Shown piece by piece: positions 33,530-42,700 of a stretch of DNA of 43,693 bases; the stretch's first letter is position 1, and each line of letters begins with the position of its first letter. Location of the stretch: positions 1 through 43,693 of the forward strand of contig CASDQY010000059.1 in the NCBI GenBank assembly GCA_949282975.1, read 5' to 3'. The DNA comes from an uncultured Oscillospiraceae bacterium (GTDB lineage: Bacteria > Bacillota > Clostridia > Oscillospirales > Ruminococcaceae). Both the position numbers and the translations under genes were made by a program. The notes beneath the pieces are model-generated. The model was not told the DNA's origin, ran no database searches, and saw only the letters and a program-made list of their open reading frames with translations.

Positions 33530-33727
33530 TCACTGGGCCATATGCTGGTTTAAATTATCCACCAGCTCTTCCACTTCAATGCCGTGCACCCAGCAGGCCT
33601 GCTCCAGGCTTTCGCCCCGAGACGCCGGGCAGCCCAAGCAGTGCATCCCCATTTCCAAAAAGAACTGGGCTGTAGTGGGGTCTGCGTCCAACACTTCCCC
33701 GATCAGGGTATCCTTGGTGACTTCCAT
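33530..33727 (-). CDS. DUF1858 protein
   Basis: This 65-residue protein is a single DUF1858 domain: TLIGEVLDADPTTAQFFLEMGMHCLGCPASRGESLEQAC-like with a CLGC pair at about 27-30, then a helix LVDNLNQHM. The domain is known as the N-terminal part of ScdA-type iron-sulfur repair proteins and as small free-standing proteins; the Cys pair may bind iron, a cluster or nitric oxide. The ATG at 33727 follows GGAGGT by 7 bases. It is a single-gene unit with its own promoter and terminator. Confidence 0.9.
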   Translation of the reverse strand: MEVTKDTLIGEVLDADPTTAQFFLEMGMHCLGCPASRGESLEQACWVHGIEVEELVDNLNQHMAQ

Positions 33728-33889
33728 GATTGCTACCTCCTGTCCTCCAAATTGCCATTTATCTGCTCTTGATTTCCTTTCCCCCAATTTTCGCTTTGAG
33801 CAAAATGACCGGCCGGAAACATCCCATGATGTCTCATCGCCAGGTTCAAAGGGGAAGGAACCACACATACCGGCAGCGCCGATGTGTGT

Positions 33890-33918
33890 ATTATACCACT
33901 TTGGTAGATAAAATACAA
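33890..33918 (-). promoter_or_regulatory. Promoter of the DUF1858 gene
   Basis: On the minus strand TTGTAT (33918-33913), 17 bases, TATAAT (33895-33890). The transcript would begin with a strong hairpin (CACACAT ... ATGTGTG with an inner CGGC/GCCG pair, about 33862-33888) without a T-tract, possibly a 5' stability element. Confidence 0.7.
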
Positions 33919-33928
33919 GCCCTATTTG

Positions 33929-35380
33929 TCAACCGTTCTTATGTTCCCGTTTTTTCCCTCGGGGCGCTGTTTCAAACCAGAAGGTGGAACCTTCCCCCAA
34001 ACGGCTGTCCACCCCGTAAGCGAAATGATGCGCTTCCAGAATGGCCTTGACGATACTCAAGCCCAGGCCGGTGCCCATGCCTTTGCGGTCGTCTTTTTTA
34101 TAAGGCTTATAATACCGATCCCAGATCAAAGGCAGATCTTCCGGGGCAATCCCCTTGCCGGTGTCCCGAACCAGCACCCTGCCCGGCAGCTGAGAATCGT
34201 CCAGAGTGATAAAAATCTTTTTATCGGCGCCGGTATGGTTGACGGCGTTGTTTAAAATATTATAAATCACCTGCTCTATCTTAACTTCATCCCCCACGAT
34301 GAAGTAATGCTCCGGGGCAGACAGAGATATTTGATACTGTTCTTCCGATTCCAACAGGGCGTACCGCCCCACAATATCCCGCAGCTTTTGAGCCAGATCA
34401 AATTGAATAAAGTTCATTTTTTGCTGGCCGGCCTGAAGCTTGGACAGGTCCAAAATATCGTTGACCAATACATTCAACCGATTGCTTTCGTCAATGATGA
34501 TATCCAGCTGTTGGTTTCGCTTTTCCGGATTATTGCCGGTTAAGTCCTTGATGGTTTCGGCATAGCCTTTGATCATGGTCAAGGGGGTGCGAATGTCGTG
34601 GGAAACATTTGCCACCAATTCCCGCTGAAGGGCAGTCGCCTTGGAAATCTCCTTGCTCATGATGTTAAAATCCTGGGCCAGCACCGAAAGCTCGTCCTTT
34701 CCCTGGACCGGCACCTGCACCAGCAGGTTCCCTTTGGCGATCTCCCGGGTTGCCTGAGAGAGCTGCTTTACCGGTTTGGCAATGGAACGGCTGATGTACA
34801 GTGCAATGCCGGTGGCAATGAGCAGCAAAACTATGCTCACCCAAATCAGCTGGCCCCGAATGGCGTCCACCGCCTCCCCCACCGGCGCCAAAGCCGTTTC
34901 GGTAAGCACCGTCAGTTCCTGGCCGGCAACGGTAAAGCGAACGGCGCAGATGTAATAGTCCTGACTTGTAGAAGAATGGGTGTCCTCAAAAAACAGGACA
35001 TTGTTCTGATTCTGCTCCAGCTGCAGGGTGTACAATACCTGGTTGCGCACCAAAGAATTGTTCTTGAGCACGCTGCGTTCCCCCATGGCGTTGTAGCTCA
35101 TCATCGGGTTGCCCACAGCGTCGGCAATTTCCAGATAATAGCTGTTGCTGACCGCCAAATCCCCAAGATCCGAGATCAGATCATAGGAAGTAAGAAGATC
35201 CCCCTGCTGAATCTGCTGAATGGAGCTGACCATGGTGTTGGTGTCGGCAATGAACTGGCTTTTCTTCCCTGCCAGGTAAATGCTCTGCAGCAAAAACACC
35301 TGAAAGATCCACATGGCGGCAATCACCAGGGCTGCCACACCAAAAATGGCCATCCAGATTTTAATCCGTATACTCTTCAT
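33929..35380 (-). CDS. Two-component sensor histidine kinase
   Basis: This 483-residue membrane kinase has TM helices at about 8-33 and 178-197, an extracellular sensor region of about 145 residues, a HAMP domain (198-250), the dimerisation domain with phosphorylated His261 (ANVSHDIRTPLTMIKG), and an ATPase domain with NILNNAVNHTG, DTGKGIAPEDLP and GTGLGLSIVKAI. The plan resembles PhoR/WalK-like kinases, but the signal is unknown. ATG 35380 overlaps the end of the response regulator gene by 20 bases; a GTG at 35395 is an alternative start. It is cotranscribed with its regulator. Confidence 0.93.
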   Translation of the reverse strand: MKSIRIKIWMAIFGVAALVIAAMWIFQVFLLQSIYLAGKKSQFIADTNTMVSSIQQIQQGDLLTSYDLISDLGDLAVSNSYYLEIADAVGNPMMSYNAMGERSVLKNNSLVRNQVLYTLQLEQNQNNVLFFEDTHSSTSQDYYICAVRFTVAGQELTVLTETALAPVGEAVDAIRGQLIWVSIVLLLIATGIALYISRSIAKPVKQLSQATREIAKGNLLVQVPVQGKDELSVLAQDFNIMSKEISKATALQRELVANVSHDIRTPLTMIKGYAETIKDLTGNNPEKRNQQLDIIIDESNRLNVLVNDILDLSKLQAGQQKMNFIQFDLAQKLRDIVGRYALLESEEQYQISLSAPEHYFIVGDEVKIEQVIYNILNNAVNHTGADKKIFITLDDSQLPGRVLVRDTGKGIAPEDLPLIWDRYYKPYKKDDRKGMGTGLGLSIVKAILEAHHFAYGVDSRLGEGSTFWFETAPRGKKREHKNG

Positions 35381-36041
35381 ATTTATAACCAACACCCCAA
35401 ATGGTCTTGATCAAATTGCGGTAAGGGCCCAGATTGCTTCGCAGCATTTTAATGTGAGTGTCCACCGTACGGCTGTCCCCAAAAAAGTCATAACCCCAAA
35501 TTTTGTTCAAAATGGTATCCCGGGTGATTACCGTATTGGGATTTTGGATGAAGTACAGCAGCAGCTCAAACTCCTTGGGCGTTACATTCACCTGCTTGCC
35601 GTCCACCCGGACTTCGTAGGACTTTGGATTGACCATCAAAGTCTTAAAGGTATACACCTCGTCCTCCGGCTTCTGCTTGGGCTGGGAGCGCTTCAGCACC
35701 GCCTTGATCCGGCTCATCAGCTCTTTGGGGGAAAAGGGTTTCACCACATAATCGTCCGCCCCCAGATCAAACCCCAGCACCTTATCATATTCCTCCCCTT
35801 TGGCGGTAAGGAGGATCACCGGGATGCTGCTGGTCTGGCGAATTTTTCGCAGGGTGGTAATCCCGTCGCTTTTCGGCATCATTACATCCAGCACCACCAG
35901 ATCGTATTCCCCGGTCTTGGCTTTTTCCAAGGCCTCCATGCCGTCTCCGGCTTCCCCATATTCAAAGCCTTCGAACTCCAAATACTGGCGGATAATATCC
36001 CGGATCCGTTCTTCATCGTCGGCAATCAAAATTTTGCTCAT
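35361..36041 (-). CDS. OmpR/PhoB-family response regulator
   Basis: This 226-residue protein has a receiver domain with acidic D9/D10 (ADDEE), phosphoacceptor D52 (LDVMMP), T79 and K101 (VVKPFSPKEL), and a C-terminal winged-helix DNA-binding domain (about 130-224) with NTVITRDTILNKIWGYDFFGDSRTVDTHI-type residues and GVGYKYE at the end. GGGAGGGGAT precedes the ATG. The kinase gene overlaps its 3' end. A tandem 11-base direct repeat upstream may be its own binding site. Confidence 0.95.
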   Translation of the reverse strand: MSKILIADDEERIRDIIRQYLEFEGFEYGEAGDGMEALEKAKTGEYDLVVLDVMMPKSDGITTLRKIRQTSSIPVILLTAKGEEYDKVLGFDLGADDYVVKPFSPKELMSRIKAVLKRSQPKQKPEDEVYTFKTLMVNPKSYEVRVDGKQVNVTPKEFELLLYFIQNPNTVITRDTILNKIWGYDFFGDSRTVDTHIKMLRSNLGPYRNLIKTIWGVGYKYEEYTD

Positions 36042-36087
36042 GGAAATCCCCTCCCATTACGTATCTTCTATTATTTTGCCATGGGGT

Positions 36088-36109
36088 TGTGATAAGACTG
36101 TGACAAGGC
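36088..36109. promoter_or_regulatory. Tandem 11-base direct repeat, candidate response-regulator box
   Basis: TGTGATAAGAC (36088-36098) is followed without gap by TGTGACAAGGC (36099-36109), nine of eleven positions equal. Direct repeats with an 11-base period are typical of PhoB/OmpR-family sites, and it lies about 50 bases upstream of the regulator start. A weak minus-strand promoter (TTATCA then TAATAG) overlaps it. Confidence 0.5.
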
Positions 36110-36137
36110 TTTAAATAAATCCTGTTTTCGAAAAAAT

Positions 36138-36974
36138 TCAGTCCTCTTCCCCAAAACTCTGTACTAATTTTTTGTACAAAGCACCTTTGCTCAATCCACT
36201 GGCCTTGGCGGCCTGGCGGGCGGCTTCGGTGGGTTTTTGCCCCTGTTCCAACAGCTTTTTCGCCAGCGCCAGAGCCTGGGTTTCGTCCATAGCCGTCCCT
36301 TCCGGTTCCGGGCAGCCCTCTATCACTAACACATATTCCCCCCGTGGCGGCGTTTCTCTGGCATAAGCGGCGGCGCCCTCCAGATCCATCCGCAGCACCT
36401 GTTCGTGAAGCTTGGTCAGTTCCCGGCAAAGGGCAATCTTTCGCTCTCCTCCAAAAGCTGCCTTTAAATCTTCCAAAGTGGTGGGGAGCTTGTGGGGCGC
36501 TTCATAAAAAATCATGGTGCGCCGTTCCTGTTTCAAGCTGTCCAGATGCTCGCTGCGGTTTTTTCGGTTGGTGGAGAGAAAGCCTTCAAAGGTAAACCGG
36601 CTGGTGGGCAAACCGCTCACCGCCAAAGCGCTGACGGCAGCGCTGGGGCCGGGAATCACCTGAACCTCCACCCCGGCCCGGGCGCAAAGCCGAACCAAAT
36701 CTTCCCCCGGGTCGGAAATACAGGGCATTCCTGCATCGCTGACCACAGCAGCATTTTCTCCGGCCTGCAGCCGATGAAGGATCTCCTGCCCACGCTGGCG
36801 GAGATTATGTTCATAGTAACTGACCAACGGTTTCTGAATGCCGAAATGATTCAACAGCTTCAGGGTAACCCTGGTGTCTTCTGCGGCGATAAAGTCCACC
36901 TGTTTTAAGATTTCCACAGCCCGAGGTGAAAAATCCCCTAAATTTCCAATGGGCGTTCCCACAACATACAGCAT
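36138..36974 (-). CDS. rsmI: 16S rRNA (cytidine-1402 2'-O)-methyltransferase
   Basis: This 278-residue protein has the tetrapyrrole-methylase fold: LYVVGTPIGNLGDFSPRAVEIL at the start, AAEDTRVT, SDAGMPCISDPG, IPGPSAAVSALAVSG and the FEGFL-x5-R segment, followed by a C-terminal extension with a helix-turn-helix look (SGLSKGALYKKLV). It 2'-O-methylates C1402 in the ribosomal P site. ATG at 36974 is chosen because the family begins MLYVVGTPIGN and AAAGGAA lies 8 bases upstream. It follows the TrmN6-like gene by 13 bases, a common pairing in Firmicutes. Confidence 0.95.
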   Translation of the reverse strand: MLYVVGTPIGNLGDFSPRAVEILKQVDFIAAEDTRVTLKLLNHFGIQKPLVSYYEHNLRQRGQEILHRLQAGENAAVVSDAGMPCISDPGEDLVRLCARAGVEVQVIPGPSAAVSALAVSGLPTSRFTFEGFLSTNRKNRSEHLDSLKQERRTMIFYEAPHKLPTTLEDLKAAFGGERKIALCRELTKLHEQVLRMDLEGAAAYARETPPRGEYVLVIEGCPEPEGTAMDETQALALAKKLLEQGQKPTEAARQAAKASGLSKGALYKKLVQSFGEED

Positions 36975-36987
36975 GATTTGATTCCTT

Positions 36988-37701
36988 TCATTCCATCCGG
37001 ACCCAGGCGGCCGCCTCCGGCCGCAGTCCGTTTTCGTCATACAGCGCCAGAAGTGGAAGCACGGTCAGCCCGGCAGCCGCCCCCTTTTTCCCCTCCACCA
37101 AAGCCAGCCAGGGCGCTGTGTTCCACTGCTTGCTCACCAGCAGCAGCCGCTTGGGTTCCAGTCCGGCGCAGATCATGGCGGAAAACACCTCCGCCAGCCG
37201 CTGGGGGCGCTGACACAAGCAAAACCGCCCTCCGTATTTTAACAGCCGTCCCGCCGCCTGACACACCTCTTCCAGCGTGCAGCCTTCTTCATGCCGGGCT
37301 ATCCTGTGTTCCAACATCCGGCTTTGCTTGCCGGTTCCGGCAGAAAAATAAGGGGGATTGCAGCTCACCACGTCAAACTGTTCCCAAAATGCTTTGGGAA
37401 GACGGCGCAGATCCCCTTCATAAGCCTGATGGGTTTCTTCCAGGCCGGATTCCCGAATGGCCGTTCGGTACTGCCCGGCGGCTTCGGCAGAGATCTCCAC
37501 CCCTACCAACTGCGCCGGGGCGTAATACCGCTGCATCAGCAGGGGAACCACCCCGCAGCCGCTGCACAGGTCACAGACCCGATCTTTGTGTTTGGGAGCG
37601 GTAAAGTGAGCCAGCAGGCAGGCGTCGGTGCCAAAGCCGTGCCGGGGGGAAGAGATGATGCAAAGATCTTCTCCCAGCGGTTGTCTCTTCCAATCCTCCA
37701 T
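36988..37701 (-). CDS. TrmN6-like adenine-N6 methyltransferase
   Basis: This 237-residue SAM-dependent methyltransferase has motif I DLCSGCGVVPLLM (44-56), an acidic VGVEIS after it, and the catalytic NPPY at 115-118 (VVSCNPPYFSAG). These fit the YfiC/TrmN6 family, which methylates N6 of A37 in tRNA1(Val). The substrate in Clostridia is inferred. ATG at 37701 is preceded by GGGAGGG 8 bases away; longer versions lack a signal. It is cotranscribed with rsmI. Confidence 0.88.
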   Translation of the reverse strand: MEDWKRQPLGEDLCIISSPRHGFGTDACLLAHFTAPKHKDRVCDLCSGCGVVPLLMQRYYAPAQLVGVEISAEAAGQYRTAIRESGLEETHQAYEGDLRRLPKAFWEQFDVVSCNPPYFSAGTGKQSRMLEHRIARHEEGCTLEEVCQAAGRLLKYGGRFCLCQRPQRLAEVFSAMICAGLEPKRLLLVSKQWNTAPWLALVEGKKGAAAGLTVLPLLALYDENGLRPEAAAWVRME

Positions 37702-37729
37702 GGCGTTTCCCTCCCTTTCGGTTGGTTCT

Positions 37730-37759
37730 ATTGTAGCACAGCCACAGGAAACGGCGCAA
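37730..37759 (-). promoter_or_regulatory. Promoter of the TrmN6-rsmI unit
   Basis: On the minus strand TTGCGC (37759-37754), 18 bases, TACAAT (37735-37730) with an extended TG before the -10. Confidence 0.55.
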
Positions 37760-37760
37760 C

Positions 37761-37792
37761 AAAAAATGCAGCCCATCGCTGAGCTGCATTTT
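37761..37792 (-). terminator. Terminator after the HPr-like gene
   Basis: AAAATGCAGC (37763-37772) pairs perfectly with GCTGCATTTT (37783-37792); on the minus strand it runs into six Ts. Confidence 0.8.
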
Positions 37793-37818
37793 GACTCATT
37801 CATTTTGAAAAAGCGGAA

Positions 37819-38049
37819 TTACTCCACGATATACTGCTTGATTTCTTCCAAAAACGCAGAAGGATCATCGGTGTGGGCCTGAACGGTGATGGGCTTGGAC
37901 AGATCCAAGCTGAAAATACCCATGATGGACTTGGCGTCAATGGCGTAACGGCCGGAGATCAAATCCACGTCATAATCATACTTGGAAACCGCATTGACAA
38001 AATACTTTACGTCATTAATGGTATTTAAAAGAACTTGCACTGTTTTCAT
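37819..38049 (-). CDS. HPr-like protein lacking the phospho-histidine
   Basis: This 76-residue protein has the length and fold of HPr, the phosphocarrier of the sugar phosphotransferase system. The active-site His expected near residue 15 (usually GLHARPA) is absent; the region reads NTINDVKYFVNAV. By contrast the regulatory-serine segment is kept: DAKSIMGIFSLDL with Ser41 in the place of HPr Ser46. This combination, known from Crh, implies a signalling protein phosphorylated by HPr kinase rather than a sugar carrier. AAGGAGG is 8 bases before ATG 38049. Single-gene unit. Confidence 0.88.
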   Translation of the reverse strand: MKTVQVLLNTINDVKYFVNAVSKYDYDVDLISGRYAIDAKSIMGIFSLDLSKPITVQAHTDDPSAFLEEIKQYIVE

Positions 38050-38136
38050 AAAAAACAGCCTCCTTTCCAATATTCGGCCCTCCCTAACGCAGCAGGCAGG
38101 AGCAGCCAGTTTCCATAATTTCCTGCTCTGCCTTTT

Positions 38137-38165
38137 ACTATAGCACGCTGAAAAATGGAAGTCAA
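38137..38165 (-). promoter_or_regulatory. Promoter of the HPr-like gene
   Basis: On the minus strand TTGACT (38165-38160), 17 bases, TATAGT (38142-38137). Confidence 0.65.
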
Positions 38166-38172
38166 CCAATTC

Positions 38173-38201
38173 TTGAAAAAACAGATTTTTTCTATTATAA
38201 T
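38173..38201 (+). promoter_or_regulatory. Promoter of mtaB
   Basis: TTGAAA (38173-38178), 17 bases, TATAAT (38196-38201). It lies back to back with the promoter of the HPr-like gene. Confidence 0.7.
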
Positions 38202-38336
38202 ACTAAAGAGTGACCCTGAAATTTGTTTATTTTTTCAAAAGACAGGGCAAAATCCGGCTTCCCATTGCCGTTTTTCCGGGGGTTCTTTTTTCTTTTCCCG
38301 GCATCCCTTCCTTTTTCGGGAAGAAAGGAGCATTTT

Positions 38337-39617
38337 GTGACTGTCTCATTTTTTACTTTAGGCTGCAAAGTCAATCAATATGAAACCCAGTACCTGGCCC
38401 AGTGCTTTGCCAAAGAAGGCTACCAGATTGTACAGGGAGAGACCGCCGAGGTGCTGGTGATCAATTCCTGCACCGTCACTGCCATGTCCGACAAAAAAGC
38501 CCGTCAGCTCCTTCACCGGCTGCGGCGGAAAAACCCGGACAGCATCCTGGTGCTCTGCGGCTGTTTTCCCCAGGCCTTTCCCCAAAAGGCCGCCGGGCTG
38601 GATGCCGATGTGATCACCGGCAACGCCAACCGGAAAGAGCTTCCCGCCCTGGTTGCGCAGGCACGCCAGAAAAAAATCATCCGCCATCTTCCCCATCCGG
38701 CGGGCGAAGGTTTTGAACCCATGCAGGTTGGCGGGCTGGCACGCCACACCAGAGCTTTCTTGAAAATTCAGGATGGGTGCGACCGGTACTGCACCTACTG
38801 CATCATCCCCACCGCCCGGGGGCACAGCCGCTCCAAGCCCATCAAAGATCTGGAAGAGGAAGCCTTTTTGCTGGCGGAGCAGGGTTACCGGGAAATTGTT
38901 CTCACCGGCATTGACCTCACTTCCTATGGCAGGGAATTCGGGCTGTCCCTTTCCGATGCGGTAGCGGCTGCCTCCAAGCCGGAGGGAATCTGCCGGGTGC
39001 GTCTGGGCTCCCTGGAGCCAGACGAAATCACCGATTCCGAAATTCAGGCGCTGGCTGCATGTTCCAAGCTCTGCCCTCAATTTCATCTTTCCCTGCAAAG
39101 CGGGTGCAGTGCCACTTTAAAGCGAATGGGCAGGCGGTACGACAGCGCCTTTTATGCCGATCTGCTCAAACGGCTGCGGGCTGCTTTTCCGGGCTGCTCC
39201 TTTACTACCGACGTCATGGTGGGGTTTGCCGGGGAAACGGAGGAGGAATTTGCAAAGTCCAAAGCATTTGTGCAGCAATGCGGTTTTGCCCAGATCCACC
39301 TGTTTCCCTATTCCATCCGCCCAGGCACCCCGGCGGCCAAACTGCCCCAGGTGCCGGATGCCGTGAAGAGCCGGCGAATGAAGGAGATGGAACAGGCGGC
39401 GCAGCAGGCCTGGGCTTCCTTTTTGCAGGAAGGAATCGGGACAGTGCAGCAGGTGCTTTTGGAATCCACCCTTACGCCCATGGGACGGCTGGGCCACACC
39501 GCCGATTACCGGCCGGTGGTGGTGGGGTTTCCCTGCCCCCAGCGGGGGGAATTGGTCCCGGTTGAGATCCTGCAGGCAGAAAAAGACGCCTGCTTTGGTA
39601 GAGTGTTAGAGAATTGA
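38337..39617 (+). CDS. mtaB: tRNA N6-threonylcarbamoyladenosine methylthiotransferase
   Basis: This 426-residue radical-SAM enzyme converts t6A37 to ms2t6A37 in tRNA. The N-terminal methylthiotransferase domain carries three cysteines for one cluster (C10 in TLGCKVNQYE, C45 in NSCTVT, C76 in LCGCF), and the radical-SAM cluster is C148-C152-C155 in CDRYCTYCIIP. A C-terminal TRAM-like segment follows. The TLGCKVNQYE start is diagnostic of MtaB rather than MiaB or RimO. GTG at 38337 has AAGGAG 7 bases upstream; the longer upstream frame has no such signal. Confidence 0.94.
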   Translation: MTVSFFTLGCKVNQYETQYLAQCFAKEGYQIVQGETAEVLVINSCTVTAMSDKKARQLLHRLRRKNPDSILVLCGCFPQAFPQKAAGLDADVITGNANRKELPALVAQARQKKIIRHLPHPAGEGFEPMQVGGLARHTRAFLKIQDGCDRYCTYCIIPTARGHSRSKPIKDLEEEAFLLAEQGYREIVLTGIDLTSYGREFGLSLSDAVAAASKPEGICRVRLGSLEPDEITDSEIQALAACSKLCPQFHLSLQSGCSATLKRMGRRYDSAFYADLLKRLRAAFPGCSFTTDVMVGFAGETEEEFAKSKAFVQQCGFAQIHLFPYSIRPGTPAAKLPQVPDAVKSRRMKEMEQAAQQAWASFLQEGIGTVQQVLLESTLTPMGRLGHTADYRPVVVGFPCPQRGELVPVEILQAEKDACFGRVLEN

Positions 39618-39677
39618 GGGTGTTCCCGCAAAATTTTCGTACAGTTAAACAGAATTTGGAACTTCCCCGCCAAAAGA

Positions 39678-39706
39678 TGGACGGACCGGAAAAAATGTTG
39701 TATAAT
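39678..39706 (+). promoter_or_regulatory. Probable promoter of purL
   Basis: TGGACG (39678-39683, weak), 17 bases, TATAAT (39701-39706). The 90-base leader holds a small GGCTG/CAGCC hairpin but no recognisable riboswitch or terminator. Confidence 0.5.
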
Positions 39707-39795
39707 AGTAGCGTTATGATTGGGAGAATCTCGGTACAGTTGCCCAAACGGTCGAAGGGCTGCTGCAGCCGGGAAATACGGTAGGAGTGTGAAAC

Positions 39796-42700
39796 ATGGC
39801 AGTATATCGTGTTTATGTAGAAAAGAAAGAGGACTATGCTGTAGAAGCTGCCCAGCTGCTGGCAGATCTGCAAACCGGTTTGAATCTCGCCGGCTTAAAG
39901 AAACTGCGGCTGCTGAATCGGTACGATGTGGAGGGCCTCACCCAGGAACAGTTTGACCTGGCGGTAGAAAACATTCTCAGCGAACCCCCGGTGGATGTGA
40001 CCTACACGGAACTTCCTCAAAAGGCGGGAAACCGCATCTTCGCCGTAGAGTACCTGCCCGGACAGTTCGACCAGCGGGCAGACTCCGCCGCTCAATGTAT
40101 CAGCCTGTTGACCCAGCAGCCCCGTCCCCTGGTGCGCAACGCACGGGTGTATTTGCTGGAGGGAAAACTGACCGAGGAAGAATTTGAACGGATCAAGCAT
40201 TATCTGATCAACCCGGTGGAGGCTCGTGAAGCCAGCCTGGAGCCGGTGGACACCCTGGAAATGGATTACGCCATTCCCACCCAGGTGGAAACCCTGGACG
40301 GGTTTACGGCCCTGAGCCGGGAAGATCTGGAACAGTTTATTGCCAAATACGGATTGGCCATGGATTTGGATGATATTTTGTTCTGCCAGGAATATTTTTC
40401 CAAGGAAGAACAACGGGATCCTACCATCACCGAAATCCGAATGATCGACACCTATTGGTCCGACCACTGCCGCCACACCACCTTCTCCACCCATATCGAC
40501 CATGTGGAGATTGAAGATCCCGCCATTGAGCAGGCATACCAAGATTATCTGAACGCCCGCAAAGAGCTGGGCCGGGAAACCAAACCGGTCACCCTGATGG
40601 ATTTGGCCACCATTGGCGCACGCCAGCTTAAGGCAGAAGGCAAACTGACGGATCTGGATGAGAGCGAAGAAATCAACGCCTGCTCGGTCAAAATCAAGGT
40701 GACCATGGACGACGGCAGCAAAGAAGACTGGCTGCTGATGTTTAAAAATGAAACACACAATCACCCCACCGAAATCGAGCCCTTCGGCGGCGCCGCCACC
40801 TGTTTGGGCGGCGCTATCCGGGATCCGTTGTCCGGCCGAAGCTATGTCTACCAGGCCATGCGGGTCACCGGGGCGGGGGATCCCCTGACCCCGGTCAGCG
40901 AAACCATTGAAGGCAAGCTCCCCCAGAAAAAGCTGGTCAACGGCGCTGCAGACGGGTACTCCTCTTATGGAAACCAGATCGGTCTGGCTACCGGCCAGGT
41001 CTGTGAAATTTACCATCCCGGCTATGTGGCTAAGCGAATGGAGATCGGTGCCGTGGTGGGCGCTGCTCCGGCCGAAAATGTGATCCGGGAAGTGCCGGAA
41101 CCCGGCGACGTCATCATCCTGTTGGGCGGCCGCACCGGCCGGGACGGCTGCGGCGGCGCCACCGGTTCTTCCAAGAGCCACACGGTTCAGTCCATCGAGA
41201 CCTGCGGCAGCGAAGTCCAAAAAGGCAACCCGCCGGAAGAACGGAAGCTGCAGCGCCTGTTCCGCAAACCGGAAGTCACCCGCCTGATCCGCCGCTGCAA
41301 CGATTTCGGCGCCGGGGGCGTTTCCGTGGCCATTGGTGAACTGGCGGACGGCCTGGTGATCGAGCTGGACAACGTACCCAAAAAATACGAAGGCCTGGAC
41401 GGCACCGAATTAGCCATCTCGGAATCCCAGGAACGGATGGCCTGTGTGGTGCGGGCGAAAGACGCACAGCAGTTTATTGCACAGGCAGACCAGGAAAACC
41501 TGGAAGCCACCATTGTGGCGACCGTTACGGCCGAACCCCGGCTGAAGATGAACTGGCAGGGCCACTGCATCGTGGACCTGGCACGGAGCTTCTTAAACAG
41601 CAACGGCGCAGAAAAGCATACCGACATCCACATTCCCGTCCAATCCGTCAAACCAGTCCACAACTATACCAGCACCGGCGCCAACTGGCAAAAGCATCTT
41701 GGAGATCTGAATCTCTGCTCCCAGCGGGGGCTGGTGGAACGGTTTGACTCCACCATCGGCGCCGGCACAGTATTGATGCCCTACGGCGGCGATCGTCAGG
41801 CATCGCCCACCCAGGCCATGGTGGCCAAAATCCCGGTGCTTCACGGCGAAACCGACACCTGCTCGGTAATGGGCTGGGGCTACAACCCCTACCTCAGCGA
41901 ACAGAGCCCCTTCCTGGGCGCCATGTACGCCGTGGTGGAATCCGTAGCCAAAGTGGTGAGCGTCGGCGGCAGCCGCAAGCAATGCTGGCTTACTTTCCAG
42001 GAATACTTTGAACGCACCCAAAACGACCCCACTCGCTGGGGACAACCCATGGCTGCGCTGCTGGGGGCTTATGAAGCCCAGATCAAACTGGGCATTGCCT
42101 CCATCGGCGGCAAAGACTCCATGAGCGGCACCTTTGAGGACATCAGTGTGCCCCCCACCCTGGTTTCCTTTGCCGTAAGCATGGCGGATGCCAATCAGGT
42201 CATCGGCCAGGAGATGAAACAGATCGGTGACCGAATTGCTCTGATTCTGCCCAAGTATCTGGAAAACGGCCAGCCGGACTTCGACGATGTGCTCCGGGTA
42301 TTGGACCTGGTGGAAGAATGGATCAAGCAGGGCAGCGTCCGCACCGCCTTTGCCCTCACTTCCGGCGGCGTGTCCGAAGCGCTGTTTAAAATGTGCGCCG
42401 GCAATGCCATGGGCGTAAAACTGGATAAGACGTTGGATTCCACCTTGTTGTTCAACCCGGTGTATGGGGGATTTGTGCTGGAGCTGGCTCCCCATCTGAC
42501 CGAACTGCCCGGCGCCGAAGTCATCGGCACGGTAATCAGCAAATACACCATCATCGCCCCGGAATTCAAGCTGTTAATGCTCCACCTGAACAATGTGGAA
42601 AAAGTCTATGAACAAAAGCTGGAACCGGTGTACCCGGTACAGATCAAAGCGCCTTCCCGCCGGATTAACGCCATCAGCTACAAATTCAATCCGGCCAACC

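Noticed and set aside
36978..37604. Open frame of 208 codons on the plus strand opposite the TrmN6-like gene
   Set aside because: Its product is Pro/Arg-rich and lacks any motif, while the minus strand encodes a methyltransferase with NPPY.
39707..39795. Purine, PRPP or ZTP riboswitch before purL
   Set aside because: None of the conserved cores I know was found in this 90-base leader, and there is no terminator or sequestered ribosome-binding site.
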